Below are positions 14,096 to 23,349 of a DNA stretch of 27,976 bases, piece after piece (within the stretch, counting starts at the first letter, position 1; every line of letters starts with the position of its first letter). The notes under the pieces were generated by a model. The model searched no databases. It saw only the letters and a list, made by a program, of their open reading frames with translations, and was not told the origin of the DNA. The stretch spans positions 1-27,976 of the forward strand of contig JAITWW010000065.1 in NCBI GenBank assembly GCA_031285085.1, written 5' to 3'. A program made the position numbers and the translations under genes. The DNA is from Candidatus Methanofilum arcanum. Its GTDB lineage: Archaea > Halobacteriota > Methanomicrobia > Methanomicrobiales > Methanospirillaceae.

Positions 14096-15415
14096 ATGAG
14101 ACTCGTTCACACCTCTGATTGGCACCTTGGAAAGTCCCTTTATGATAAAACTCGATATGATGAGCATGAAGCATTCTTGCACTGGCTCTCTTTATACCTC
14201 ATCAAAGAAGATATTGATTGTCTGGTTATTGCAGGAGATATTTTTGATACCACTACTCCATCTCACCAGGCACTTTCACTTTATTTTCAGTTTTTGCATA
14301 AAATAGCGTCACAAACGAGCATATCTGTTGTTATCATCGGAGGAAATCATGACTCTCCATCCCTCCTGAATGCACCAGATTCCTTTTTGAGAGAGTTTCA
14401 GATCCATGTCATTGGTGCCGCGTCAGAATCACATGCAAATGAGGTGATACCTATTTACCGGCGTGGTTCAAGAGACGGTGAACTTTGTGGTCTTATTTGC
14501 GCAGTTCCTTATCTTCGTGAGCGAGATCTTGCAGCCCTAAACCCATGTGAAGAGGGAAAAGTGCGAGAGGAGAGAATAAAACACCAGTTATATTCTCATT
14601 ACCAGGAAATTTACGCACATGCTACTCTGCTTCGTCAACAGCACTCTCATTCTCTTCCCATTATTGGCATTGGGCATTTGTTTACCATGGGAGGAGTGGC
14701 TGGAGAGGGTGTGCGATCTCTCTATCTTGGTGACATCTGCCACATTGGAGCTGAACAGTTTCCTCCATTTGATTATCTTGCACTTGGCCATCTTCATAGG
14801 CATCAGGTTGTTTCTGGAGATAACACAAAACAGTACTGTGGAACCCCAATTCCCATGGGATTTTCAGAAGCAATGAACCGTCAGTATATATTAGATGTTA
14901 CTGTCACTGAGGCGATGCTTCATGTTGAAGCTGTTGAGGTTCCAAGAACGGTAGATATTGTGAGAATTACTGGAGATATTGATCAGATCAAGAGCCAGAT
15001 CTTTTTCCATAAAACAAGCTCTCAAAAAACGCTTGCAGAGGTTATCTATACAGGAAGTACATTACAGCCACGTCTTTCAAAGGAGGTTCGTGATTGGGTT
15101 GATGGCTCAAAGGTATCAGTCATTCGAGTTGTAGATGAAAATATGTACATTGGCAATGATTCTATTGCTCGTACTCTTTATGAGGGAGATGATGAGGGAG
15201 ATGAGAGCACATTGTTTTGTATTCAGAACAGGCTTGAATCTCTCAATGAAGAGTATGTTTTTTCTGCTATATTAGAAAAAAAAGGAGTCAAATACGAGAA
15301 CAGAGGAGCACTTGCTGATGTTTACCGCCAACTATGTACTGCTGTGCATGAACGTGACCTCCGAGCAGGGACTTCCATACATACCAAAATGAAAGGAAAG
15401 GGGGGTTATACATGA
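14096..15415 (+). CDS. sbcD: Exonuclease SbcD (Mre11-like nuclease subunit)
   Basis: A 439-residue metallophosphoesterase nuclease. I start it at ATG 14096 (MRLVHTSDWHLGK); an 8-codon upstream extension is unlikely. The catalytic motifs are complete: DWH (8-10), GDIFD (47-51), GGNHDS (82-87), GIGH (191-194) and GHLHRH (231-236). These coordinate two Mn ions. The length and C-terminal part match bacterial SbcD more than archaeal Mre11, and no HerA or NurA neighbour is present. The ATGA overlap with sbcC couples their translation. The complex cleaves DNA hairpins and processes double-strand ends. Confidence 0.95.
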   Translation: MRLVHTSDWHLGKSLYDKTRYDEHEAFLHWLSLYLIKEDIDCLVIAGDIFDTTTPSHQALSLYFQFLHKIASQTSISVVIIGGNHDSPSLLNAPDSFLREFQIHVIGAASESHANEVIPIYRRGSRDGELCGLICAVPYLRERDLAALNPCEEGKVREERIKHQLYSHYQEIYAHATLLRQQHSHSLPIIGIGHLFTMGGVAGEGVRSLYLGDICHIGAEQFPPFDYLALGHLHRHQVVSGDNTKQYCGTPIPMGFSEAMNRQYILDVTVTEAMLHVEAVEVPRTVDIVRITGDIDQIKSQIFFHKTSSQKTLAEVIYTGSTLQPRLSKEVRDWVDGSKVSVIRVVDENMYIGNDSIARTLYEGDDEGDESTLFCIQNRLESLNEEYVFSAILEKKGVKYENRGALADVYRQLCTAVHERDLRAGTSIHTKMKGKGGYT

Positions 15416-18400
15416 GAATTTTATCTATTACTTTTTCAAACCTGAACTCACTGTATGGCACCTGGGAGATCGATTTTACCCACCCTGAGTATCGTGAGCA
15501 GGGAATCTTCGCAATTGTTGGATCAACTGGATCTGGAAAGACAACACTTTTGGATGCCATCTGTCTTGCTCTCTATGGAAAGACACCACGCCTTGAAAAA
15601 GTAACAGGAACAGAGAATGAGATCATCTCTGTTGGAGCAGAGGAATGTTTTTCATCTGTTCGTTTTTCAACAAGTGAGGGAGAGTATCTTGCATACTGGG
15701 AGCAAAAAAAATCCCGCAGAAAAGTAGATGGTTCATTGCAAGATGCAAAACAGAGTCTGTATCTTGTAGATGGAACAAAGGATGGAAAACTTCTTTCAAA
15801 TAAAAAAACAGAGATTGCAACTCTTATCAGCACGATTACTGGACTTTCAGGTATTGATCAGTTTACCCGTTCTGTTTTGCTTGCACAAGGGAAGTTTTCA
15901 GAGTTTTTGGAGACAACAGAAGATAATCGGGCAAAAATGCTGGAAAAAATTACAGGGGTTGAGATCTACACAGATATATCTATTGCTGCACATGAAAGTG
16001 CAAAGGAGTGGAATGAAAAAATACGAGAAAAGGAGCAGGAAAAAAATATTTCACTCCTTACCGAGGAAGAGATAGGGCAGCAGACAGCATATCGAGATAA
16101 TCTTCAGCAACAACTCAATGAAGAGAATATCAGAAAGAAAGAGATTGAAAAACAGCAGGAAGTGTATGAGACAGTAAAGAAGCTCAAGGTTTCATTTCAT
16201 GAGCTGGATGTACAAAGAGAAAAAGTAGAGAGAGAAAAGGAAGAATTTTTGCCAGAACTGGAGATTCTTCGAGCTGCACAAAAAGCCAAAGAGATCGAAA
16301 CACAATACAGCGGAGTTAAGGAGATAAGAAAACAGGTCACAAAAAGAAATGAAGATATTTTAGCGTATATAAAGCAGAAAAGCAGTGCCATCCTGGATAG
16401 GGATAAAGCAAGATCGGAGGTAGAGGGTGCAGAGCAGAGATATCACAAAACAGTGAAAGAGAAAGAAGAACTTGAAGAAGTTCTTTTGAAGGTCCATGCA
16501 TTAGATACTCGCATCTTTGGCATGAAAGTAGATATTGTAGAGCTTGAAAAAGAGAAGTTGGAGAAAAAATCAGATATTCAACAAAACACAGAGGAGCAGA
16601 AGCGTACTTCACAGAAGCAGGAGCAGATAGAAGATGAGATACAAAAACAAGAGAAATGGCTCCTTGATTACAAATGTGATGAATCTTTGTCCTCCTCCTT
16701 GTCAGGTATACGATCTCAAGTAGAGCAGCGAAAAAAGCTCGTTAATGAACAGATTCAATATACAGAAAAAAGCAAAAAACACAGAGAACTTGAACAAAAA
16801 GCAAAAAATCATGAGTTAAAAATAAGAGAGGAAGTACAGAGACTACAGCGGGATCTTGAGAGATCCGTGCAGATGCGAGATGCATGTAAAGTAGCATATG
16901 AGCTGGCTATGAATGGGCGTGATCTTGAAACGCTCCAGATAGATCTTGAAGCTGCACAAAGTCACAAAAAAGATATCGAGGAGTGTATTGATCGTGTTAC
17001 TGCATATAAATCCTGTATCAGTGAATGGGCAGCATATTATGCAGAATATCTTATTGAAGATCAAAAGCTCTCTGAGATTGTAGCACGTTTTGAAGATGGA
17101 AAAAAAGAAGGAAAAGCCTCCAAGCAGAGATATGATGAACTTATACGTCTCCATAGATTTTCTGCAGAACGAAGCGCTCTTACTTCTGGAACTCCGTGTC
17201 CACTTTGTGGTTCAGTTGAGCATCCTTATGCATCGCAGTTTGTTGCTGATGAAGAACTGATGCAGGCAAAAAAAGAGCTCACAGATGGAGAAAAAAAGGA
17301 AGAAAATCTTCGAAAAGAAGAACAGGTACAGCGAACAGTGCGGGATCAGATATGTGCAAAATATGAGATGCGAAGAGATGAGCATCAACTCCTCTATGAA
17401 ACTGCTGCATCACTGTATGATAGAATCCAAGTCCAAGATGCATGTGAGCTGGTAAAGCCTCAGTCAGTGCCAGATGCAGAGCATATTCGTACAGTTTCTA
17501 CCTGCGTTGATGCACTTCAAAAACTCCATACTGCAAGTATTGCAGTTCTGACGCTTCGAAAAGAAGAGTTTTCAAACTGCACAAAACAAGCTTCTGCAGA
17601 GAAAAACGCACAAATTGAGCTTGATGCAGTGCAGAAGAGGTTTCAGGAAGAGGAGGTGAGACTGCAGAAAAGTACTCAAGAAGCAATGGCATGCACGCAG
17701 GGTGTTCAGCAGTGTGATGAGCATCTGAGGCGTGTATATGAGGAACTCTTCAAAAATGAGAAAGATCTCATACCTGAGATCCAAAACTATGGGTATCGTA
17801 CACTTCCAGAGACACAAGATGAACTTGACAGGATTGTACATGAGCTATCAAAGAGATCTCAGATATATCAAGAGAGAGATGGAATACAAAATCTAAAACA
17901 AGCTGAATTGATCTCTCTTTTACATCATAAGGAGGTTACTGCAACGAAGTTTTGGCATATGCAAGATGCTTTCAAACGAGTTGATGAAAAACTGCGTGAT
18001 CTAGAGGAGAGATGTTTAGAATTTGTATCTTCCCGTACTGAGTTATTTGGAGATAAAGTTCCAGGTGCTGAGCAAAAAGCGGTAGATGCACGACTGAAAT
18101 CTGCAGAATCTGAAATGCGCACTGCACATACCAGATGTACTACTCTTGAGACCGAGATTCAGTCACTTGAAAAACAGATACGTGATGCAGAAACTGCACT
18201 CTTGCAAGAAGAAAAAGAGAAAGATGCGCATGAGCAAGACTTTGCTCTCGCATGTGTTATTCGTGGATTTGAGACAGAAGAAGCATTTATGAGGGCTTTT
18301 CTCCCACTTGAGACTATTAATACGCTTTTAGAGAAGGAGCAAAGGTTGTCAGGGTGGATCCATCAACTTTCTGGTCAGCAGCGCCATCTCGAAAAAGAAT

Positions 18401-19113
18401 GGAACAAGATCAATCATAAGCTTCTCTCAGAGGCAGATGAAGAGAAACGAAGCTCTGCATATCAGAGCTGTAATGAGCAGATTAGAAGCCTTATTGAGGA
18501 GATTGGCAGGGTAAAAGAGAGGCTGGAGGCTGATGAAAAAGCACGCTCAAAGGTGCAGCAGTTGCAATCTGAGTATGAGTTGCTTTGCCGTGAGGCCTTA
18601 CCATGGCTTGAGCTTGACACACTTATTGGATCAAGTGATGGGAAGATCTATCGTGATTTTGCACAAAGCTTGATATTTGACGTGTTGATAGCGTATGCAA
18701 ATATCCACTTACAGCGTCTTACTGATAGATATCAACTTGCAGGAGGAGAAAGGCTTACATTTCAGGTTCGGGATCTCTATCATGCTGGTGAGATTCGTTC
18801 TGTTAAGAATCTTTCAGGAGGAGAGAGATTTATTGTAAGTCTTGCGTTGGCACTTGGGCTTTCTGGTATGGCTGGAGAGAGAATATGCATTGATTCACTT
18901 TTTTTGGATGAAGGGTTTGGAACACTTGATGAGCAGGCATTAGAGATTGCGCTTGATGCATTAAGCAATCTCCCGCATGAAGGAAAAACAATAGGTATTA
19001 TCTCACATGTTCGTGCACTGAAAGAACGAATTCCTACTCAAATTTTTATTCAAAAGCTTGGAGGAGGAAGGAGCATGATCACAGGACCTGGGTGCAGATT
19101 CCATCGTTCTTGA
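15412..19113 (+). CDS. sbcC: Exonuclease SbcC (Rad50-like ATPase subunit)
   Basis: A 1233-residue SMC-like ATPase. Walker A GSTGSGKTT (37-45), a long coiled coil (about 175-580), a zinc hook CPLC (596-599), a second coil (about 610-1060), signature LSGGER (1134-1139) and Walker B LFLDEGFGTLDE (1163-1174) appear in order. The zinc hook dimerises two heads at the far end of the coils, while ATP binding controls the SbcD nuclease. It overlaps sbcD by 4 bp. Overall layout and length match bacterial SbcC rather than the shorter archaeal Rad50 (about 880-900 residues). The pair probably descends from a bacterial-type operon, as in several methanogens. Confidence 0.96.
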   Translation: MRILSITFSNLNSLYGTWEIDFTHPEYREQGIFAIVGSTGSGKTTLLDAICLALYGKTPRLEKVTGTENEIISVGAEECFSSVRFSTSEGEYLAYWEQKKSRRKVDGSLQDAKQSLYLVDGTKDGKLLSNKKTEIATLISTITGLSGIDQFTRSVLLAQGKFSEFLETTEDNRAKMLEKITGVEIYTDISIAAHESAKEWNEKIREKEQEKNISLLTEEEIGQQTAYRDNLQQQLNEENIRKKEIEKQQEVYETVKKLKVSFHELDVQREKVEREKEEFLPELEILRAAQKAKEIETQYSGVKEIRKQVTKRNEDILAYIKQKSSAILDRDKARSEVEGAEQRYHKTVKEKEELEEVLLKVHALDTRIFGMKVDIVELEKEKLEKKSDIQQNTEEQKRTSQKQEQIEDEIQKQEKWLLDYKCDESLSSSLSGIRSQVEQRKKLVNEQIQYTEKSKKHRELEQKAKNHELKIREEVQRLQRDLERSVQMRDACKVAYELAMNGRDLETLQIDLEAAQSHKKDIEECIDRVTAYKSCISEWAAYYAEYLIEDQKLSEIVARFEDGKKEGKASKQRYDELIRLHRFSAERSALTSGTPCPLCGSVEHPYASQFVADEELMQAKKELTDGEKKEENLRKEEQVQRTVRDQICAKYEMRRDEHQLLYETAASLYDRIQVQDACELVKPQSVPDAEHIRTVSTCVDALQKLHTASIAVLTLRKEEFSNCTKQASAEKNAQIELDAVQKRFQEEEVRLQKSTQEAMACTQGVQQCDEHLRRVYEELFKNEKDLIPEIQNYGYRTLPETQDELDRIVHELSKRSQIYQERDGIQNLKQAELISLLHHKEVTATKFWHMQDAFKRVDEKLRDLEERCLEFVSSRTELFGDKVPGAEQKAVDARLKSAESEMRTAHTRCTTLETEIQSLEKQIRDAETALLQEEKEKDAHEQDFALACVIRGFETEEAFMRAFLPLETINTLLEKEQRLSGWIHQLSGQQRHLEKEWNKINHKLLSEADEEKRSSAYQSCNEQIRSLIEEIGRVKERLEADEKARSKVQQLQSEYELLCREALPWLELDTLIGSSDGKIYRDFAQSLIFDVLIAYANIHLQRLTDRYQLAGGERLTFQVRDLYHAGEIRSVKNLSGGERFIVSLALALGLSGMAGERICIDSLFLDEGFGTLDEQALEIALDALSNLPHEGKTIGIISHVRALKERIPTQIFIQKLGGGRSMITGPGCRFHRS

Positions 19114-19130
19114 AAACCTTTATCTGTGAG

Positions 19131-19139
19131 AAATTATAA
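19131..19139 (+). promoter_or_regulatory. TATA box for the tRNA pair
   Basis: AAATTATAA sits about 21-25 nt upstream of the tRNA-Asn 5' end. A T-rich run (CTTTTTT, 19234-19240) between the two tRNAs could act as a terminator or lie in a joint precursor. Confidence 0.5.
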
Positions 19140-19155
19140 CCTTATAGAAGAAATT

Positions 19156-19228
19156 GCCGCCATAACTCAGTTGGTAGAGTGACTGGCTGTTAACCAGTAT
19201 GTCACAGGTTCGAGTCCTGTTGGCGGCG
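19156..19228 (+). tRNA. tRNA-Asn (GUU)
   Basis: A full 73-nt cloverleaf: acceptor GCCGCCA/TGGCGGC, D arm ACTCAGTTGGTAGAGT, anticodon stem CTGGC/GCCAG-type with loop TGTTAAC giving anticodon GTT, T arm ACAGG-TTCGAGT-CCTGT, discriminator G. No intron and no encoded CCA. Confidence 0.97.
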
Positions 19229-19241
19229 TGACTCTTTTTTT

Positions 19242-19315
19242 GGGCCTATAGCTTAGTTGGTCAGAGCGCCCGGCTCATAACCGGGAGGTCATGCGTTCGA
19301 GTCGCATTAGGCCCA
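19242..19315 (+). tRNA. tRNA with CAU anticodon (Met elongator or Ile2)
   Basis: A 74-nt cloverleaf: acceptor GGGCCTA/TAGGCCC, D arm GCTTAGTTGGTCAGAGC, anticodon stem CCCGG/CCGGG with loop CTCATAA (anticodon CAT), T arm ATGCG-TTCGAGT-CGCAT, discriminator A, no CCA. G1-C72 rules out the archaeal initiator, which starts with A-U. Elongator Met and agmatidine-modified Ile2 cannot be separated by eye. Confidence 0.95.
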
Positions 19316-19384
19316 TAACCCTCTACATTTCTCTGTATGAGGTATTTCCATCTTTTTTTAATCTATCTTTTACGGTGCGGCGAG

Positions 19385-19435
19385 GTTATTTATATGGCGC
19401 TTCTTTTCTTTCCTTCACGTTATTTATATGGCGCT
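19385..19435 (+). promoter_or_regulatory. Duplicated 17-bp TATA element
   Basis: GTTATTTATATGGCGCT occurs exactly twice, at 19385-19401 and 19419-19435, 34 bp apart start to start. Each contains a TTTATAT core. The second is positioned to start a transcript about 33 nt before the TPR gene at 19485; the first would start one about 34 nt earlier. Confidence 0.65.
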
Positions 19436-19484
19436 GTGTCATGATCTCACAAAGTATATCATATCTATCAACTGACATGTATAT

Positions 19485-21236
19485 ATGAACGTCACAAAAT
19501 TATCAGTTGTTTTAGCACTGATATTGGCGGTTTGCTGTATGCCTGTCATGGCAGCAGTAGATGCTGCTGATGATGATTACGAAAATGCAGTTGAAGATAA
19601 ACAAAGCGGCTTAGTTGTTGATGATGTGTATGCAGGGATGTCAGCAACAGATCTGAATGATCTTGCTGGAATGTCATTTGCAGGCGGAGATCTGTCTGCT
19701 GCAGTACTTGCATATCAAGCAGCAATGCTGCAGTATCCAGATGATCCGGTTGCATATTATAATATGGGATATATTTTCATTGACTATCTTGCTGATACTA
19801 CAAATGGACTTCCCCTCCTTGAAAAAGCAGTAGAGCTGGATCCTGAAAATGGAGATTCATGGTTCTATCTTGGGACAGCATATATCCTTATTGACGATAA
19901 GGAGAGGGCATATGATGCATTTCAAAGAGCTCTTGATATAAATCCTCTCAATGATGCAGCCTGGTACTTCCTTGGTATGATGGCTGAATCCCTTGGAAAC
20001 ATAGATGAGGCTTTAGAGTGTTTTGATGAAGCATTATTAATTAATCCACAAAATCCACTCGTACACCAATCAAAGGGTGTTCTCTTCTCTATACGTGGAG
20101 AGGATGATAAGGCACTTGAATCACTGAGCAAGGCAGATCCTGCAAGCCTGGTTGCACAGTTTTACACTGGAGTAAGCAATCTTAATCTTGGAAACAATGA
20201 TCTTGCACTTGAGGCATTCCAGAAAGTAACAGAGATGGAGCCCCTGGATAGCCTTGAAGAGGGGTTCATTACAACTTCATTGTATAATATTGGTGTTATT
20301 CAATCTGCTTCTGGAGAAATAGGCTCTGCAATATCGATACTTCAAGAAGCAGCAGAGAGAAGTGATGAACAGTCAAAGACGTTCCTGCAGCTTGGAAGAG
20401 CATATCTCGATGAAGAGAACTACTCAGAGGCTATTTCTGCATTGAATAAAGCGATTCAGGCAGATCCAGAGAATGGTGCTGCATATTTCTATCTTGGAAA
20501 CGCTCTTGCTGATCTTGGTGACAATGAAGGTGCATTTGAAGCATTTACTGAATCACTTATCTATGATCCAGATAACTCAATGGCATGGGAGAATCTTGGT
20601 ATTATCCTCTTCCAGTTTGAGAATTACATGGACGCAGCACCAGCCTTTGCAGATGCAGTTCGTTTAGATCCTCAAAATGGAGAAGCATGGAGTTACTTTG
20701 CACGAAGCTTATGGTATGAAGGGGATGAACCAGGTGCAGTAGAGGCATTTGGAAGAGCACTTCTCTTGATCGAAGAGCCAGATGCAGCGTTGTTAAATGA
20801 TTATGGTGTTGCACTCAATGACATTAAGAAGTTTGATGAAGCTCTTGCTGTATTTGATGAGGCCGTCTCCCTTGAAAGTGATATTCCTGATTACTGGTTT
20901 AACAGAGGAAATGTCCTAAATAACCTTGGAGAACATCAGGAAGCCATTGCATCATATCAAGAAGCAGTATCAATCTCTCCATCCCCACTCGGATACAATA
21001 ATATCGGTCTGGCATATATGCAACTGGAAGAATATGAAAATGCTCTTGATGCATTTGAGAGTGTACTTGATCTGAACGATAACCTATCTGATGTCTGGAC
21101 CAGTAAAGCATTGGCTCTCTTCCATCTTCAGCAGTACGAGGAAGCATTAGCTGCAGCTGAATCTGCACTTGCTATTGAAGACTTTGCACCTGCAACTGAC
21201 CTCAAAGCACTGATTGAAGAAAAACTAAACGCCTAA
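19485..21236 (+). CDS. Large secreted TPR-array protein
   Basis: A 583-residue protein with a signal peptide (about 1-25, LALILAVCCMPVMAA) and a short acidic linker. About 14 tetratricopeptide units follow (residues 57-575), seen as repeating AWYFLG, ALECFDEAL and INPQNP-like triplets. It is very acidic (pI likely near 4). Extracytoplasmic TPR arrays act as protein-binding scaffolds; no catalytic domain is visible. It stands alone behind a duplicated TATA promoter. T-rich sequence after the stop (about 21278-21295) may terminate it. It is related in kind to the shorter TPR protein at 4755. Confidence 0.92.
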   Translation: MNVTKLSVVLALILAVCCMPVMAAVDAADDDYENAVEDKQSGLVVDDVYAGMSATDLNDLAGMSFAGGDLSAAVLAYQAAMLQYPDDPVAYYNMGYIFIDYLADTTNGLPLLEKAVELDPENGDSWFYLGTAYILIDDKERAYDAFQRALDINPLNDAAWYFLGMMAESLGNIDEALECFDEALLINPQNPLVHQSKGVLFSIRGEDDKALESLSKADPASLVAQFYTGVSNLNLGNNDLALEAFQKVTEMEPLDSLEEGFITTSLYNIGVIQSASGEIGSAISILQEAAERSDEQSKTFLQLGRAYLDEENYSEAISALNKAIQADPENGAAYFYLGNALADLGDNEGAFEAFTESLIYDPDNSMAWENLGIILFQFENYMDAAPAFADAVRLDPQNGEAWSYFARSLWYEGDEPGAVEAFGRALLLIEEPDAALLNDYGVALNDIKKFDEALAVFDEAVSLESDIPDYWFNRGNVLNNLGEHQEAIASYQEAVSISPSPLGYNNIGLAYMQLEEYENALDAFESVLDLNDNLSDVWTSKALALFHLQQYEEALAAAESALAIEDFAPATDLKALIEEKLNA

Positions 21237-21541
21237 ACTTCAAAAAGAACCAGTAAATAAGCAAAAATATATACTTTCTTTTTTTCATTGTTTTTGACAG
21301 TTCTGATCCAAGATCTGTGAAATAATACTCTCAGTTGGCAGTTTTCAAAATAGGCAATTTATGAGTGATAATTGAACTTCTTCACGACCTATGTCGTCAT
21401 AGTGTTTTGGAGGTTGAGATCTTGTCATGACGAAAATTGTTGCGTTGGTATTCTGTGATCGATTACTGTTGTTATGTCCTGATACGTGAGCGTGTATGGA
21501 CCAAGAATTGACTGGGAACTGCACAGCATCGGGAGAGGAGT
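21237..21541. other. Convergent intergenic region
   Basis: 305 bp between the convergent TPR and PKD genes. CTTTCTTTTTTTC and TTGTTTTTG (about 21275-21297) suit termination of the plus-strand gene. Open frames here are short and lack any recognisable domain. I see no RNA gene. Confidence 0.5.
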
Positions 21542-23344
21542 TCATCCCTCTACATAGATATCAGCCTTCTTTTCTGTGCAGCATCCTCCCTCACCACAGA
21601 CTTGAAGTGTCGCCGTATATGTACCCGATCGTACATACTGATGTATGGGATTTTTTTCAAATGAGATCTGACCATCCCCAAAATCAAAAGAATGCCTCAT
21701 TGCTGGTCCCATTGAACGATCCATAAACTGAACTGAAAGGGGAACTTGTCCAGTCACTGGAATCACCTCAAGTACAGCCTGTGGCACAGCATACACCGTG
21801 ATGAGTTCTTTTTTTGTAACCTTCTGTTCTCCTGTAAATAGGGGATCATCAAACTCATAGATCACACTCACTGAATAGCTTCCAGGACGATCATAGACAT
21901 GGAATGGATTTCTAAGTTCACTTGTGGTACCGTCTCCAAACTCCCACATACGTTTTTTTGGAATCAGAGTGCTTTGCTCACTAAACTGAACCCCATGTGG
22001 AGCACAGCCTGCTATCGGTGTTGCAGAAAAATCAGGAGTTCCCGGCCCAGATATCTCGATATCTTTTGAAACAATACTCACCGTGTAACAAGAAGAAATA
22101 ATATGGACCGTAACACGATAAACCCCAGGTCCTAGAAATGTATGAACAGGAGAGATATCATTTGAGAAATTTCCATCTCCAAAATCCCAAGAATAGGAGA
22201 TTCCATCTCCATCTTCAACAAAAAAACGATATGTTCGGATATCTCCAAGAGGCCCTGCTTCTGCTGCATGAATGGTTGGCTCATGAACGGTGATATAGGC
22301 ATACTCAGTAATCTCTCTGCATAGATCCCCATAACAGTATGATAATATTACATCATATCTCCCAGGCTTCCCATATCCAGCGATCGTTTTTCTGTCGGTA
22401 CTTGCTTTATCTGCTGCAAAATTCCAGAGAACATTTGTTGGATTAGTTGGGTTACCAGATGCCTCAAACTGCACACAAAGGGGTGCAAGACCTTCACGAG
22501 TTCTTGCCGTAATCGTTGGTGGTGCAGATGGCCAGACCTCAACACAATGCTCCTTTGTAAGAGATCGTGTAACACCATTGACGACATATGTCATTGTCGC
22601 GGTATATGTTCCAGGATTTTTGTAGCAGTGTCTAGGTTTTTTCGTAAAATAGATTTTATCATCTCCTACATCCCATGAAAGAACCTCAATATCTCCAATC
22701 GGAACAAATTGAGTGCATATGGGTGCAATTCCTGCTGGAGTCTGAACTTGAAAATCAACATAATCAGGATCTTTTACAAGTATCTCTGCGTGATGCACAA
22801 CTTCGCTGCATCTTCCATCAAAACAGTATACAAGTTTTGGTGAGTAAATACCTCCATACTCATATATGTGTGTTGTTCTTCGCTGACTGCTTATGACTCC
22901 ATCTCCAAAATGCCATGTATAGGTAGTTGGATTTCCAATGAGAGAGAATGCAACCTCAAGTGGTGCCTTTCCTTGAGTCGGAGTTACTGAAAAGTCAATA
23001 CGTGCGTCGGGGTCAAGCACGGTAATAAGCTCCCTCTTTGTGATGGTATCTGTTGCTTCTCCAATGAAGTATGTCAGCTTTATGGTGTAAATTCCTGGTT
23101 TTCGATAGCAATGCGTGGGGTTACGCGATGTAGATGATATGTTATCTCCAAAGTCCCAGACAAAATCTCCTGCTGGTGCGTCTAACGTAAATGCAACACA
23201 AAGAGGAGGATAACCCTGTGGAATGTCTGGAAAAAAGTCTACTGTCCATGAAGGCATGGGCTCTGCTGTTCCAAAACTCATCATCAGAAGAGCAGATGTG
23301 AGGAAGAGAACGCTTATCGTTTGCATGCGTAATGGATGGCTCAT
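21542..23344 (-). CDS. Secreted PKD-repeat surface protein
   Basis: A 600-residue protein with a signal peptide (about 7-27; the start could also be the second Met at 23326). It is built from seven tandem PKD domains, each ending in a W-x-F-G-D or F-D-F-G-D strand followed by an H-x-Y turn and a G-x-Y-x-V strand (for example FVWDFGD, YTWHFGD, YSWDFGD, MWEFGDG, HSFDFGDG). Repeats 3 and 4 are divergent (LSWDVGD, LWNFAAD). Several early repeats carry an extra Cys pair (PPLCVAF with HCYRKPG; APICTQF with HCYKNPG). No C-terminal membrane anchor is present, so it is probably released or held by other surface proteins. It begins 5 bp after the methyltransferase stop and may share its transcript. Confidence 0.93.
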   Translation of the reverse strand: MSHPLRMQTISVLFLTSALLMMSFGTAEPMPSWTVDFFPDIPQGYPPLCVAFTLDAPAGDFVWDFGDNISSTSRNPTHCYRKPGIYTIKLTYFIGEATDTITKRELITVLDPDARIDFSVTPTQGKAPLEVAFSLIGNPTTYTWHFGDGVISSQRRTTHIYEYGGIYSPKLVYCFDGRCSEVVHHAEILVKDPDYVDFQVQTPAGIAPICTQFVPIGDIEVLSWDVGDDKIYFTKKPRHCYKNPGTYTATMTYVVNGVTRSLTKEHCVEVWPSAPPTITARTREGLAPLCVQFEASGNPTNPTNVLWNFAADKASTDRKTIAGYGKPGRYDVILSYCYGDLCREITEYAYITVHEPTIHAAEAGPLGDIRTYRFFVEDGDGISYSWDFGDGNFSNDISPVHTFLGPGVYRVTVHIISSCYTVSIVSKDIEISGPGTPDFSATPIAGCAPHGVQFSEQSTLIPKKRMWEFGDGTTSELRNPFHVYDRPGSYSVSVIYEFDDPLFTGEQKVTKKELITVYAVPQAVLEVIPVTGQVPLSVQFMDRSMGPAMRHSFDFGDGQISFEKNPIHQYVRSGTYTATLQVCGEGGCCTEKKADIYVEG

Positions 23345-23349
23345 CTGCC

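Noticed and set aside
16843..17154. Antisense frames within sbcC
   Set aside because: Shadows of the coiled-coil coding sequence, rich in Phe, Leu and Cys from antisense GAA/AAA codons.
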